DNA from: Nocardia bhagyanarayanae
GTDB lineage: Bacteria > Actinomycetota > Actinomycetes > Mycobacteriales > Mycobacteriaceae
Reading direction: 5' to 3'
DNA: 64,000 nt
Assembly (NCBI RefSeq): GCF_006716565.1
Contig: NZ_VFPG01000001.1
Coordinates: 5,952,001-6,016,000 of the forward strand
A model generated the notes under the pieces. That model was not told where the DNA came from, searched no databases, and saw only the letters and a program-made list of their open reading frames with translations. The stretch's first letter is position 1. Every line of letters begins with the position of its first letter. Below, piece by piece: positions 36,261 through 42,897 of the stretch. Made by a program: the position numbers and the translations under genes.

Positions 36261-37379
36261 ATGTTCGTGAATTGGATCAGAAACTGTATGAGGACGAGCA
36301 CATCTCCGGCGGCGGCCCGCGCCGTCGCCATCACAACCTTGATCGTCGGATCAGCGAGCGGATTTCCCGGGGCGGCCTACGCCGACGACGCACCTGGTTC
36401 GCCAACGGTGATCACGGTCGACACCACGGCGGACGGCGTGGCGGCCGATCCCCAAAGCGGGCTATGCCGTACTGCCGCGGGCGCCTGCACACTGCGAGCG
36501 GCGATTCAGACGGCCAATGCCCGGCCAGGAAGCACAGTCGTGGTGCCTGAGGGGCACTACATCTTGACGATTCCTCCCGACCCACAGAAAGTGCAGGGCC
36601 GCAACCCGGATCCGACCACGGGAGACCTGAACCTCACCGCGCCGACCACCCTGCGTGGCGCGGGTCGCGACCGGACAGTGCTGGACGCCAATGGGATCGA
36701 CAGGGTGCTCAGTATCTCCGCGCCCGTGACGGTGACGGGACTGACCGTGACCGGCGGAGTCACCGCGCAGCACGAGATCCCGTACTACGACACCGGCGGC
36801 GGCGGAATCTCCAACTCGTCGAACCTCGTTCTCGATGATGTCGTGGTCCGAGGCAACAGCGCCGGGTACGGCGGCGGGATCTTCAACGTGCCGGGGTCGG
36901 ACCTACAGACGAGAAACACACTCATCACCGGCAACACATCCGGCGAGGCGGGCGGCGTCCGATGCGACAACACCTGCACCTTCACCGACTCGACGATCTC
37001 CGACAACCGCGTGGTCAATCCCGGAGTGTGGTACCGCCCAGGTGGATTCGCCGGACGCGGCGGCGGCGTCGACGTCCGTGGGCGGGGCGTGGTGACGTTC
37101 GATCGTGCGACCATCACCGGAAACAGCGCCTCGGACGCCGGCGGCGGCATCAACGTGGCGCCCGCCTACCTCGACACCCTCCCACGCCTGTTGACGGATG
37201 TGATCAATGTTCCAGTGGGCACCGTAGTACTGCGGAACTCCACTATCAGTGGAAACACCTCGGGCACTGTTCGGGACAACTGCGCGAAGGTGTTCGCGAG
37301 GATTGTCTCCGAAGGCGGCAACACCAGCGACGACACTTCCTGCGACCTCACCGGGCCGGGCGACAAGGTCGTGCCCTAG
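36261..37379 (+). CDS. Secreted CSLREA-type right-handed beta-helix protein
   Basis: Encodes about 372 residues from the ATG at 36261; an alternative ATG at 36288 exists and neither has a clear ribosome site. A signal peptide (AVAITTLIVGSASGFPGAAYA) precedes ITVDTTADGVAADPQSGLC and ACTLRAAIQTAN, the CSLREA-like motif. Then come repeated rungs of a parallel beta-helix (GGGISNSSNLVLDDVVVRGN, GGGIFNVPGS, FTDSTISDN, FDRATITGNSASDAGGGINV, RNSTISGNTSG). Such secreted proteins are adhesin- or lyase-like; no catalytic motif is clear. Its stop overlaps the stop of the opposite TetR gene by three bases. Confidence 0.82.
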   Translation: MFVNWIRNCMRTSTSPAAARAVAITTLIVGSASGFPGAAYADDAPGSPTVITVDTTADGVAADPQSGLCRTAAGACTLRAAIQTANARPGSTVVVPEGHYILTIPPDPQKVQGRNPDPTTGDLNLTAPTTLRGAGRDRTVLDANGIDRVLSISAPVTVTGLTVTGGVTAQHEIPYYDTGGGGISNSSNLVLDDVVVRGNSAGYGGGIFNVPGSDLQTRNTLITGNTSGEAGGVRCDNTCTFTDSTISDNRVVNPGVWYRPGGFAGRGGGVDVRGRGVVTFDRATITGNSASDAGGGINVAPAYLDTLPRLLTDVINVPVGTVVLRNSTISGNTSGTVRDNCAKVFARIVSEGGNTSDDTSCDLTGPGDKVVP

Positions 37380-38047
37380 TCGGCAGGGGTTCCCAGCCCG
37401 AGCAGCGTGCGGTGGATGTACAGCACGATGTCCTCCAGCTCGAGCAAGTCACCTCCGGCGCGCAGGGTCCTGCGAACGGCCTCGTTGGTCGCATCGGTAA
37501 CCGCCAGATATGCATCATCCGGCACCGATGGATCAACGGGGCCTGCCCCTGCACGCCACGATCGGATGAACCCGGCGAACCAGTGTTGGCATCGCTCGAA
37601 CGACTCGATCGCGCGCGACCCGGCCGGGGCGGTCTCCAGGTAGAACGAGCGGGCGAACGACGGTTCGTCACGCAACAGGGTGAGGTATTCGCGAATTCCG
37701 AGCCGCAGCGCCTCGAGCGGCTCCACCGGTTCGGCGAATACCTCCCTCATCACGCGCTCGAGATGTTCGATCATCAGATCCCGGCCCGCCTCGGCCGCGG
37801 CCAGAAAGCACGCTTCCTTGTCCGGGAAGTGCTGGTAGAACGTCCGGCGCGAAACTTTGGCCGCCGCGGCGATATCCGCGATCGTCGCGGTGAGATAGCC
37901 GCGATCCGCGACGACGACCGTCACCCCGTACAAGAGCCGTTGCCGCTGCGACCCCGTCACCAGTTCACGAGCAAGCCCGTGCGGCCCGTGCGGCAACTCC
38001 GTCAGGGTCGGCTCCAGCAACTTCTTACGTCCCACCCGCACCTTCAT
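37376..38047 (-). CDS. TetR-family transcriptional regulator
   Basis: Encodes 223 residues from the ATG at 38047. The helix-turn-helix part is RLLYGVTVVVADRGYLTATI, ADIAAAAKVSRRTFYQHFPDKEACFL, preceded by about 35 basic residues. The C-terminal domain is helical (LRLGIREYLTLLRDEPSFARSF). Ligand and target unknown; no divergent partner gene. Converges with the beta-helix gene with overlapping stop codons. Confidence 0.88.
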   Translation of the reverse strand: MKVRVGRKKLLEPTLTELPHGPHGLARELVTGSQRQRLLYGVTVVVADRGYLTATIADIAAAAKVSRRTFYQHFPDKEACFLAAAEAGRDLMIEHLERVMREVFAEPVEPLEALRLGIREYLTLLRDEPSFARSFYLETAPAGSRAIESFERCQHWFAGFIRSWRAGAGPVDPSVPDDAYLAVTDATNEAVRRTLRAGGDLLELEDIVLYIHRTLLGLGTPAD

Positions 38048-38139
38048 ATCAGGCGCGCCCCTGGCGTGAAGAGCCGGTGCGACGGACCACTGAGGAGACC
38101 CGATCCCGGGCGCCTCTGTCGTCTCGGGCCTACCGGGAG

Positions 38140-39108
38140 TCAACTCGAATCGCCAGCCGCGCGAAGGAGTTTGGTGGCGAGAGTGCGGAGGTGGGTGGAC
38201 ATTTCCGGGGGGTGGCGGACTTCGAAGGGAAGGTCGAGGTGGGCGATGCGGAGGGCGGTCCATTCGAGGGAGTCGGCGGTGGTGCGGAGCAGGCAGGTGT
38301 GGTCGTCGAGGGGTTCCACTTCGGCGGTGCGCACGCGGAAGCGGTCGGCGAGTTCGGCGGCGGAGGCGTGGACCAGGAGTTCGACGTGCTGGACGGGACG
38401 GGCACGGGCGAGCGAGCGGGTGACGAAGGCGGCGGGGTCGGCGTCGGGGAGTTCGCGCGGCGGGAAACGCACCCCGACGGGCAGCGTGGACGTGATGCGG
38501 TCCACCCGGAACGTGCGCCAGTCGGAGCGGTCGACGTCCCAGGCGACGAGATACCAGCGGCGCCCGGCCGACACCAGGCTGTGCGGCTCGACCAGCCTGC
38601 GCGACTCGGCGTCGTCTTTGTCGCGGTAGGAGAAGCGGATTCGCTCGTGGTCGCGGGCGCAGGCCGCCAGCGCCACCAAGGTCTCGGGGTCCACCTGCGG
38701 ACCAGCTGGCGGTCCGGCCAGGTCGACGGTACTGGTCTGCACCGCGTCCACCCGCCTGCGCAACCGATCCGGCAGTACCTGCTGAAGTTTCACCAGCGCC
38801 CGCGCGGCCGATTCCTCGCTGCCCGCGACGCCACCGAGCGCGGCGTTGCGCAGGCCGAGCGTGATCGCGACCGCCTCCTCGTCGTCGAGCAGCAGCGGCG
38901 GCAACGCGGCCCCGGATTCCAGCCGGTAGCCGCCGACCGCGCCGAGCCCCGAGCGCACGGGATAGTCCAGCTCGCGCAGCCGCTCGATATCGCGGCGCAC
39001 CGTGCGCACCGTGACGCCGAGGCGCTGCGCCAGTTCGGGCCCGCTCCACTCCCGCCGCGTCTGCAACAGCGCGAGGAGTTGGAGAAGCCGGGCGGCGGTA
39101 TCGGTCAC
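38140..39108 (-). CDS. WYL-domain (YafY-type) transcriptional regulator
   Basis: Encodes 322 residues from GTG at 39108. N-terminal HTH_11: ARLLQLLALLQTRREWSGPELAQRLGVTVRTVRRDIERLRELDYPV, then GYRLESGAALPPLLLDDEEA. WYL domain in the middle (IRFSYRDKDDAESRRLVEP and RWYLVAWDVDRSDWRTFRVDRI) and a C-terminal WCX-type extension. WYL regulators often sense nucleic acids or nucleotides, frequently in DNA-damage settings. It is divergent from a UvrA-like ATPase across a palindrome, so this is a likely regulator-target pair. Confidence 0.9.
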   Translation of the reverse strand: MTDTAARLLQLLALLQTRREWSGPELAQRLGVTVRTVRRDIERLRELDYPVRSGLGAVGGYRLESGAALPPLLLDDEEAVAITLGLRNAALGGVAGSEESAARALVKLQQVLPDRLRRRVDAVQTSTVDLAGPPAGPQVDPETLVALAACARDHERIRFSYRDKDDAESRRLVEPHSLVSAGRRWYLVAWDVDRSDWRTFRVDRITSTLPVGVRFPPRELPDADPAAFVTRSLARARPVQHVELLVHASAAELADRFRVRTAEVEPLDDHTCLLRTTADSLEWTALRIAHLDLPFEVRHPPEMSTHLRTLATKLLRAAGDSS

Positions 39109-39126
39109 AGCGCCCAGTATGCCGTG

Positions 39127-39153
39127 CAATGAGGACCGATCCCGACCTCATTG
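39127..39153. promoter_or_regulatory. Interrupted palindrome between WYL regulator and UvrA-like gene
   Basis: CAATGAGG (39127-39134) and CCTCATTG (39146-39153) are perfect 8-bp inverted arms around an 11-base spacer. The right arm touches the UvrA-like ATG at 39154. Operator for the WYL regulator, or a 5' hairpin. Confidence 0.6.
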
Positions 39154-41451
39154 ATGCCTACCGTGGCGCTGGTGAACGCAGAGACCATCGAGATCGTCGG
39201 AGCACGGGTGCACAATCTGCGCGACGTGACCCTCCGAATTCCCAAGGGCAAGATCGTCGTCTTCACCGGGGTGTCCGGTTCCGGGAAGTCGTCGGTGGTG
39301 TTCGGCACCGTCGCGGTGGAGTCGCAACGCCAGCTCAACGAGACATTCACCTGGTTCATCCGCAACCGGCTGCCCAAGTACGAGCGCCCGGACGCCGACG
39401 TCATCGACAACCTGGCGCCCGCCGTCGTGGTGGACCAGAAACCGATCGGCGGCAACTCCCGTTCCACCGTCGGCACCATGACCGATATCCAGTCGATCAT
39501 CCGCGTCCTGTTCTCCCGGCACGGCGTGCCGAGCGCCGGTGAGGCGACGAGGTATTCGTTCAACGACCCGCTCGGCATGTGCCCGGAGTGCGGCGGACTC
39601 GGCCACGTGGTGCGCGCGGATCTGGACAAGCTGCTCGACACCGGAAAGTCGTTGAACGAGGGGGCGATCCGCTTCTCCCCCTTCGCGGTCGGCACCTTCC
39701 AGTGGCAGATCTACGCCGAATCCGGCCTCTTCGATCCGGACAAGCCGCTGCGCGACTTCACCGCGGAGGAATGGCAATTGTTCCTGCACGGCAATGGTTT
39801 CCGGGTGCCGCGACTCAACAAGACCGGCTCCATGGGCCACAACGCCTACGAGGGCCTGCTGGAACGCTTCGACCGGCTCTACATCAAGCGGGACCTGAGC
39901 GCGCTCTCGGAGAAGAACCGGACGGCGGCGATGGCGGTGGTCAGCGAACAGACCTGCCCGTCCTGCGATGGTGCGCGACTGAACGCGGCCGCGCTGGCGA
40001 GCCGGATCGGCGGACTCGGCATCGCCGACTACGGCCGGATGGAGGTGTCGGATCTGATCGAGACGTTGGCCGCGATCGACGATCCGGTGGCCGCGCCCAT
40101 CGCGGGCGCCGCGATCGCCCGGCTGCGCCGCGTCGAGGACGTCGGCCTCGGGTACCTGTCCCTCGACCGCGAGACGTCCACGCTCTCCGGCGGCGAGGCG
40201 CAGCGGCTCAAGGTCGTCCGCCACCTCGGCTCCAGCCTCACCGGCATGACGTACATCTTCGACGAACCGAGCGTCGGCATGCACCCGCGCGACGTGCACC
40301 GGTTGAACGAACTGCTGATCCAGTTGCGGGACAAGGGCAATTCGGTGCTGGTGGTGGAACACTCCCCCGACGTCATCGCGGTCGCCGACCACGTGGTGGA
40401 CATGGGTCCCGGCGCGGGCGCCGACGGTGGCACGGTGGTGTTCCAGGGCAGCGTCGAGAAACTGCGCGCCTCCGGAACACTCACTGGCGAACGGCTGCGC
40501 GAGACGCGACCGGTCAACGAGAGCCCGCGCACACCGACGGGCTGGCTGACTGTGTCGGGAGCCGATCGGTACAACCTGAAGAACGTGACCGCGCGTTTTC
40601 CGGCCGGCGTGCTCACCGCCGTGACCGGAGTCGCCGGATCGGGCAAGAGCACGCTGGTGTCGGGCGCGTTCCTCGCGGCGCATCCGGACGCGGTGGCGGT
40701 CGACCAGTCGGCCATCGGCGGTTCCCGGCGGTCGAGTCCCGCGACGTATCTCGGAATCATGGATCAGCTACGGCAACTGTTCGCCAAGGCGCACGGCGTC
40801 AAGCCCGGACTGTTCAGCTTCAACTCCGCGGGCGCGTGCGCCGAATGCGGCGGGGCCGGAATCATTTTCACCGACCTCGCCTATATGGATCCGGTGACCA
40901 CGGTATGCCAGACCTGCCACGGCCGCCGTTACCGGCCCGAGGTGCTCGGCTATCAGGTGCGTGGGGCATCGATCGCCGATGTGCTGGACATGACGGCGTC
41001 CGAGGCGCTGGAGTTCTGGCACGAGCACGACGACGCGCGCATCCTGACGCCGCTGCGGGCGCTGGCGGACGTGGGCCTCGGCTACCTCACCCTCGGCCGC
41101 GCGCTGAGCTCGCTCTCCGGCGGCGAACGGCAGCGCATCAAGCTGGCCGATCACCTGCACCGCCGCGGCGGGGTGTACGTGCTGGACGAGCCGACCACCG
41201 GGCTGCACATGGCCGACGTGGACACCCTCATGACGCTGCTGGATCGCCTGGTGGACGGCGGCAACACGGTGATCGTCATCGAGCACGACCTGGAGGTCGT
41301 CAAGCGTGCCGATTGGATCGTCGACCTGGGGCCCGACGGCGGCAAGCACGGCGGCGAGATCGTCTTCGCCGGTACGCCGACGGAGCTCTTGGCGGATCGA
41401 CGGTCCATCACCGCGGACTACCTGCGCCGCAGCCTGACGGACGCGGCGTAG
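39154..41451 (+). CDS. UvrA-like ABC ATPase lacking the UvrB-binding segment
   Basis: Encodes about 765 residues. Two ABC modules: Walker A GVSGSGKSS and GVAGSGKST, signatures LSGGEAQRLK and LSGGERQRIK, and Walker B IFDEPSVGMHP and VLDEPTTGLHM. Zinc modules are CPECGGLG...CPSCDG and CAECGGAG...CQTCHG. After VVVDQKPIGGNSRSTVGT the chain passes straight to the first zinc module, without the roughly 120-residue UvrB-binding domain of UvrA (about 950 residues). It is therefore a UvrA paralog of the type linked to drug tolerance (DrrC-like) rather than a core repair subunit. The start is either ATG 39154 or a GTG a few codons on. Confidence 0.9.
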   Translation: MPTVALVNAETIEIVGARVHNLRDVTLRIPKGKIVVFTGVSGSGKSSVVFGTVAVESQRQLNETFTWFIRNRLPKYERPDADVIDNLAPAVVVDQKPIGGNSRSTVGTMTDIQSIIRVLFSRHGVPSAGEATRYSFNDPLGMCPECGGLGHVVRADLDKLLDTGKSLNEGAIRFSPFAVGTFQWQIYAESGLFDPDKPLRDFTAEEWQLFLHGNGFRVPRLNKTGSMGHNAYEGLLERFDRLYIKRDLSALSEKNRTAAMAVVSEQTCPSCDGARLNAAALASRIGGLGIADYGRMEVSDLIETLAAIDDPVAAPIAGAAIARLRRVEDVGLGYLSLDRETSTLSGGEAQRLKVVRHLGSSLTGMTYIFDEPSVGMHPRDVHRLNELLIQLRDKGNSVLVVEHSPDVIAVADHVVDMGPGAGADGGTVVFQGSVEKLRASGTLTGERLRETRPVNESPRTPTGWLTVSGADRYNLKNVTARFPAGVLTAVTGVAGSGKSTLVSGAFLAAHPDAVAVDQSAIGGSRRSSPATYLGIMDQLRQLFAKAHGVKPGLFSFNSAGACAECGGAGIIFTDLAYMDPVTTVCQTCHGRRYRPEVLGYQVRGASIADVLDMTASEALEFWHEHDDARILTPLRALADVGLGYLTLGRALSSLSGGERQRIKLADHLHRRGGVYVLDEPTTGLHMADVDTLMTLLDRLVDGGNTVIVIEHDLEVVKRADWIVDLGPDGGKHGGEIVFAGTPTELLADRRSITADYLRRSLTDAA

Positions 41452-41487
41452 CGCAGCTGGGAAACACAGCGCAGCAGGGAGCACAGT

Positions 41488-41513
41488 CCAGCCGAACCGT
41501 CGAAACCGGCTGG
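41488..41513. terminator. Hairpin between convergent genes
   Basis: CCAGCCG (41488-41494) pairs with CGGCTGG (41507-41513) around a 12-base loop, between the UvrA-like stop at 41451 (+) and the stop at 41515 (-). Likely bidirectional terminator. Confidence 0.5.
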
Positions 41514-41514
41514 C

Positions 41515-42165
41515 TCAGTCCGGATTCCGGTTCGGCAGGCGCGTGACGAGCGCCGCCGCGCCGGGACCGGCGAGCCGGGGCACGACAACCTGCCGACCAG
41601 TGATCAGCAACAGCAGATCCGCGATACCGCCGCGCGCCTCGAGCCCTTGACCGACGCTCCAGTCGCAGTCGGTGGCCACCAATCGCAAGCCCTTCAGCCG
41701 ACGCCGGGCCCAGAACGGCCACCCCATCCCCCACACCCGGGTCGCGGCGACGGCGGCGGCCGCGCGCGGCAGCTCGAGGGTGCGGCCGAGCGGGATCGCG
41801 ATGTCCTGGCCGTGCACCATGACGTCGTAGAAGATGTTGCGGTAGTTGGTCACTCGGGGCAGCGTGCGGGAGGCCGCCGTCGCGCGCAGCTCCGCCGCCA
41901 GGTCGCGCCCGGGCTCCTCGGCACAGCGGACCGCGACGTCGTGGTTGAGCCGATGGAAGCTGCCGCGAGCGCGCACCGCTTCCCGCAGCATCGCCGCAGG
42001 GCCGGGCGGCCGAGTAGTCATGGCCAGGTGTGCGGCCACGTCGCGCACCCGCCAGCCTTCACACAGCGAGGGCGCGAGCCACTCGTCAGGGGCGAGTCCG
42101 TCGAGCAGATCGGCGACGGCGAGGCGCTGCTCCTCGATGACCCGCCATTGTTGGTCCCGGTCCAT
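41515..42165 (-). CDS. Maleylpyruvate isomerase-family (DinB-fold, mycothiol-dependent) protein, paralog
   Basis: Encodes 216 residues; the ATG at 42165 follows GGAGGTGG. Shares with the protein at 8460 the blocks PSLCEGWRVRDVAAH, VHGQDIAIPLG, RVWGMGWPFWARRRLKGLRL, and LLLLITGR, including the predicted metal-ligand His residues. Same family and probably same kind of chemistry, with the substrate unknown. Divergent from a MarR regulator, with two inverted repeats in the gap. Confidence 0.85.
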   Translation of the reverse strand: MDRDQQWRVIEEQRLAVADLLDGLAPDEWLAPSLCEGWRVRDVAAHLAMTTRPPGPAAMLREAVRARGSFHRLNHDVAVRCAEEPGRDLAAELRATAASRTLPRVTNYRNIFYDVMVHGQDIAIPLGRTLELPRAAAAVAATRVWGMGWPFWARRRLKGLRLVATDCDWSVGQGLEARGGIADLLLLITGRQVVVPRLAGPGAAALVTRLPNRNPD

Positions 42166-42193
42166 GATCCACCTCCGGATCGGCCTAGAATAA

Positions 42194-42208
42194 GTCAGTC
42201 ACACTGAC
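42194..42208. promoter_or_regulatory. MarR operator candidate 1
   Basis: GTCAGT-cac-ACTGAC is a perfect 6-bp inverted repeat between the divergent starts at 42165 and 42249. Confidence 0.65.
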
Positions 42209-42215
42209 GAATATA

Positions 42216-42230
42216 GTCAGGCTATCTGAC
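42216..42230. promoter_or_regulatory. MarR operator candidate 2
   Basis: GTCAG-gctat-CTGAC repeats the GTCAG/CTGAC arms of the first site with its centre 22 bp away, so two regulator dimers could bind on the same side of the helix. Confidence 0.6.
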
Positions 42231-42248
42231 GAAAAGCAAGGAGTGGAC

Positions 42249-42695
42249 GTGCCGGAATCCGCCACCGACGAGCTCAATGTCGGAGTGCTGATGTTCATCC
42301 CATATCGGGCGATGGAGCAGCGGGTCTTCGACGCGCTCGCGGCGGCGGGCTATGCCGACATCACCGTCGCGCAGGCCCGTCTCGTGCAGCGGCTCGGACC
42401 GGACGGCACCCGGCTCACCCTCCTCGCCGAGCAGGCCCAGGTCACCAAGCAGACCGCCGGATTCCTGGTGGATCAGCTCGAACGGGCGGGTTACGTGGAA
42501 CGAGTGCCCGATCCGGCCGACGGGCGGGCGCGGCTGGTTCGGCTCACCGAGCGCGGCGAGGCCGTCACCGCGTTGGCCAACCGGACCGTCGCCGCCGTGG
42601 AGGCCGAGTGGCGCGAGGTGCTCGGCGAACGCACCATGAACCAACTGCGCCGCGCGCTCACCAAACTCCGCGAGCACACCGACCCGTTTCGCTGA
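42249..42695 (+). CDS. MarR-family transcriptional regulator
   Basis: Encodes 148 residues. The GTG at 42249 lies five bases after AAGGAG; an upstream GTG at 42243 overlaps that ribosome site and is less likely. MarR winged helix: ITVAQARLVQRLGPDGTRLTLLAEQAQVTKQTAGFLVDQLERAGYVERVPDPADGRARLVRLTERG. No Cys suggests thiol sensing of the OhrR type. Divergent from the isomerase-family gene and upstream of the PPDK-like gene on the same strand; the twin operators suggest it controls the isomerase-family gene and itself. Confidence 0.9.
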   Translation: MPESATDELNVGVLMFIPYRAMEQRVFDALAAAGYADITVAQARLVQRLGPDGTRLTLLAEQAQVTKQTAGFLVDQLERAGYVERVPDPADGRARLVRLTERGEAVTALANRTVAAVEAEWREVLGERTMNQLRRALTKLREHTDPFR

Positions 42696-42897
42696 CCCGC
42701 AGCGGGGGCAGGCTCGTCCTGCTGACCGGGACGACGGGTACGCACGTACCGACACCCGCGGGCAGGCTGAAAGTCGCGCCGATGCCGTGCCGTTCGCCGG
42801 GCGCCCCGGTGTGCCGTCCCACTGGCACGCCGGTCATCGGCCCGCGTCCCCGCCGACGGCGGTGGTGAGTCGAGAACGTGAACCCAGAAGGAGTGAC

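Noticed and set aside
39154..41451. Housekeeping uvrA
   Set aside because: Too short and without the UvrB-binding segment; no uvrB or uvrC nearby.
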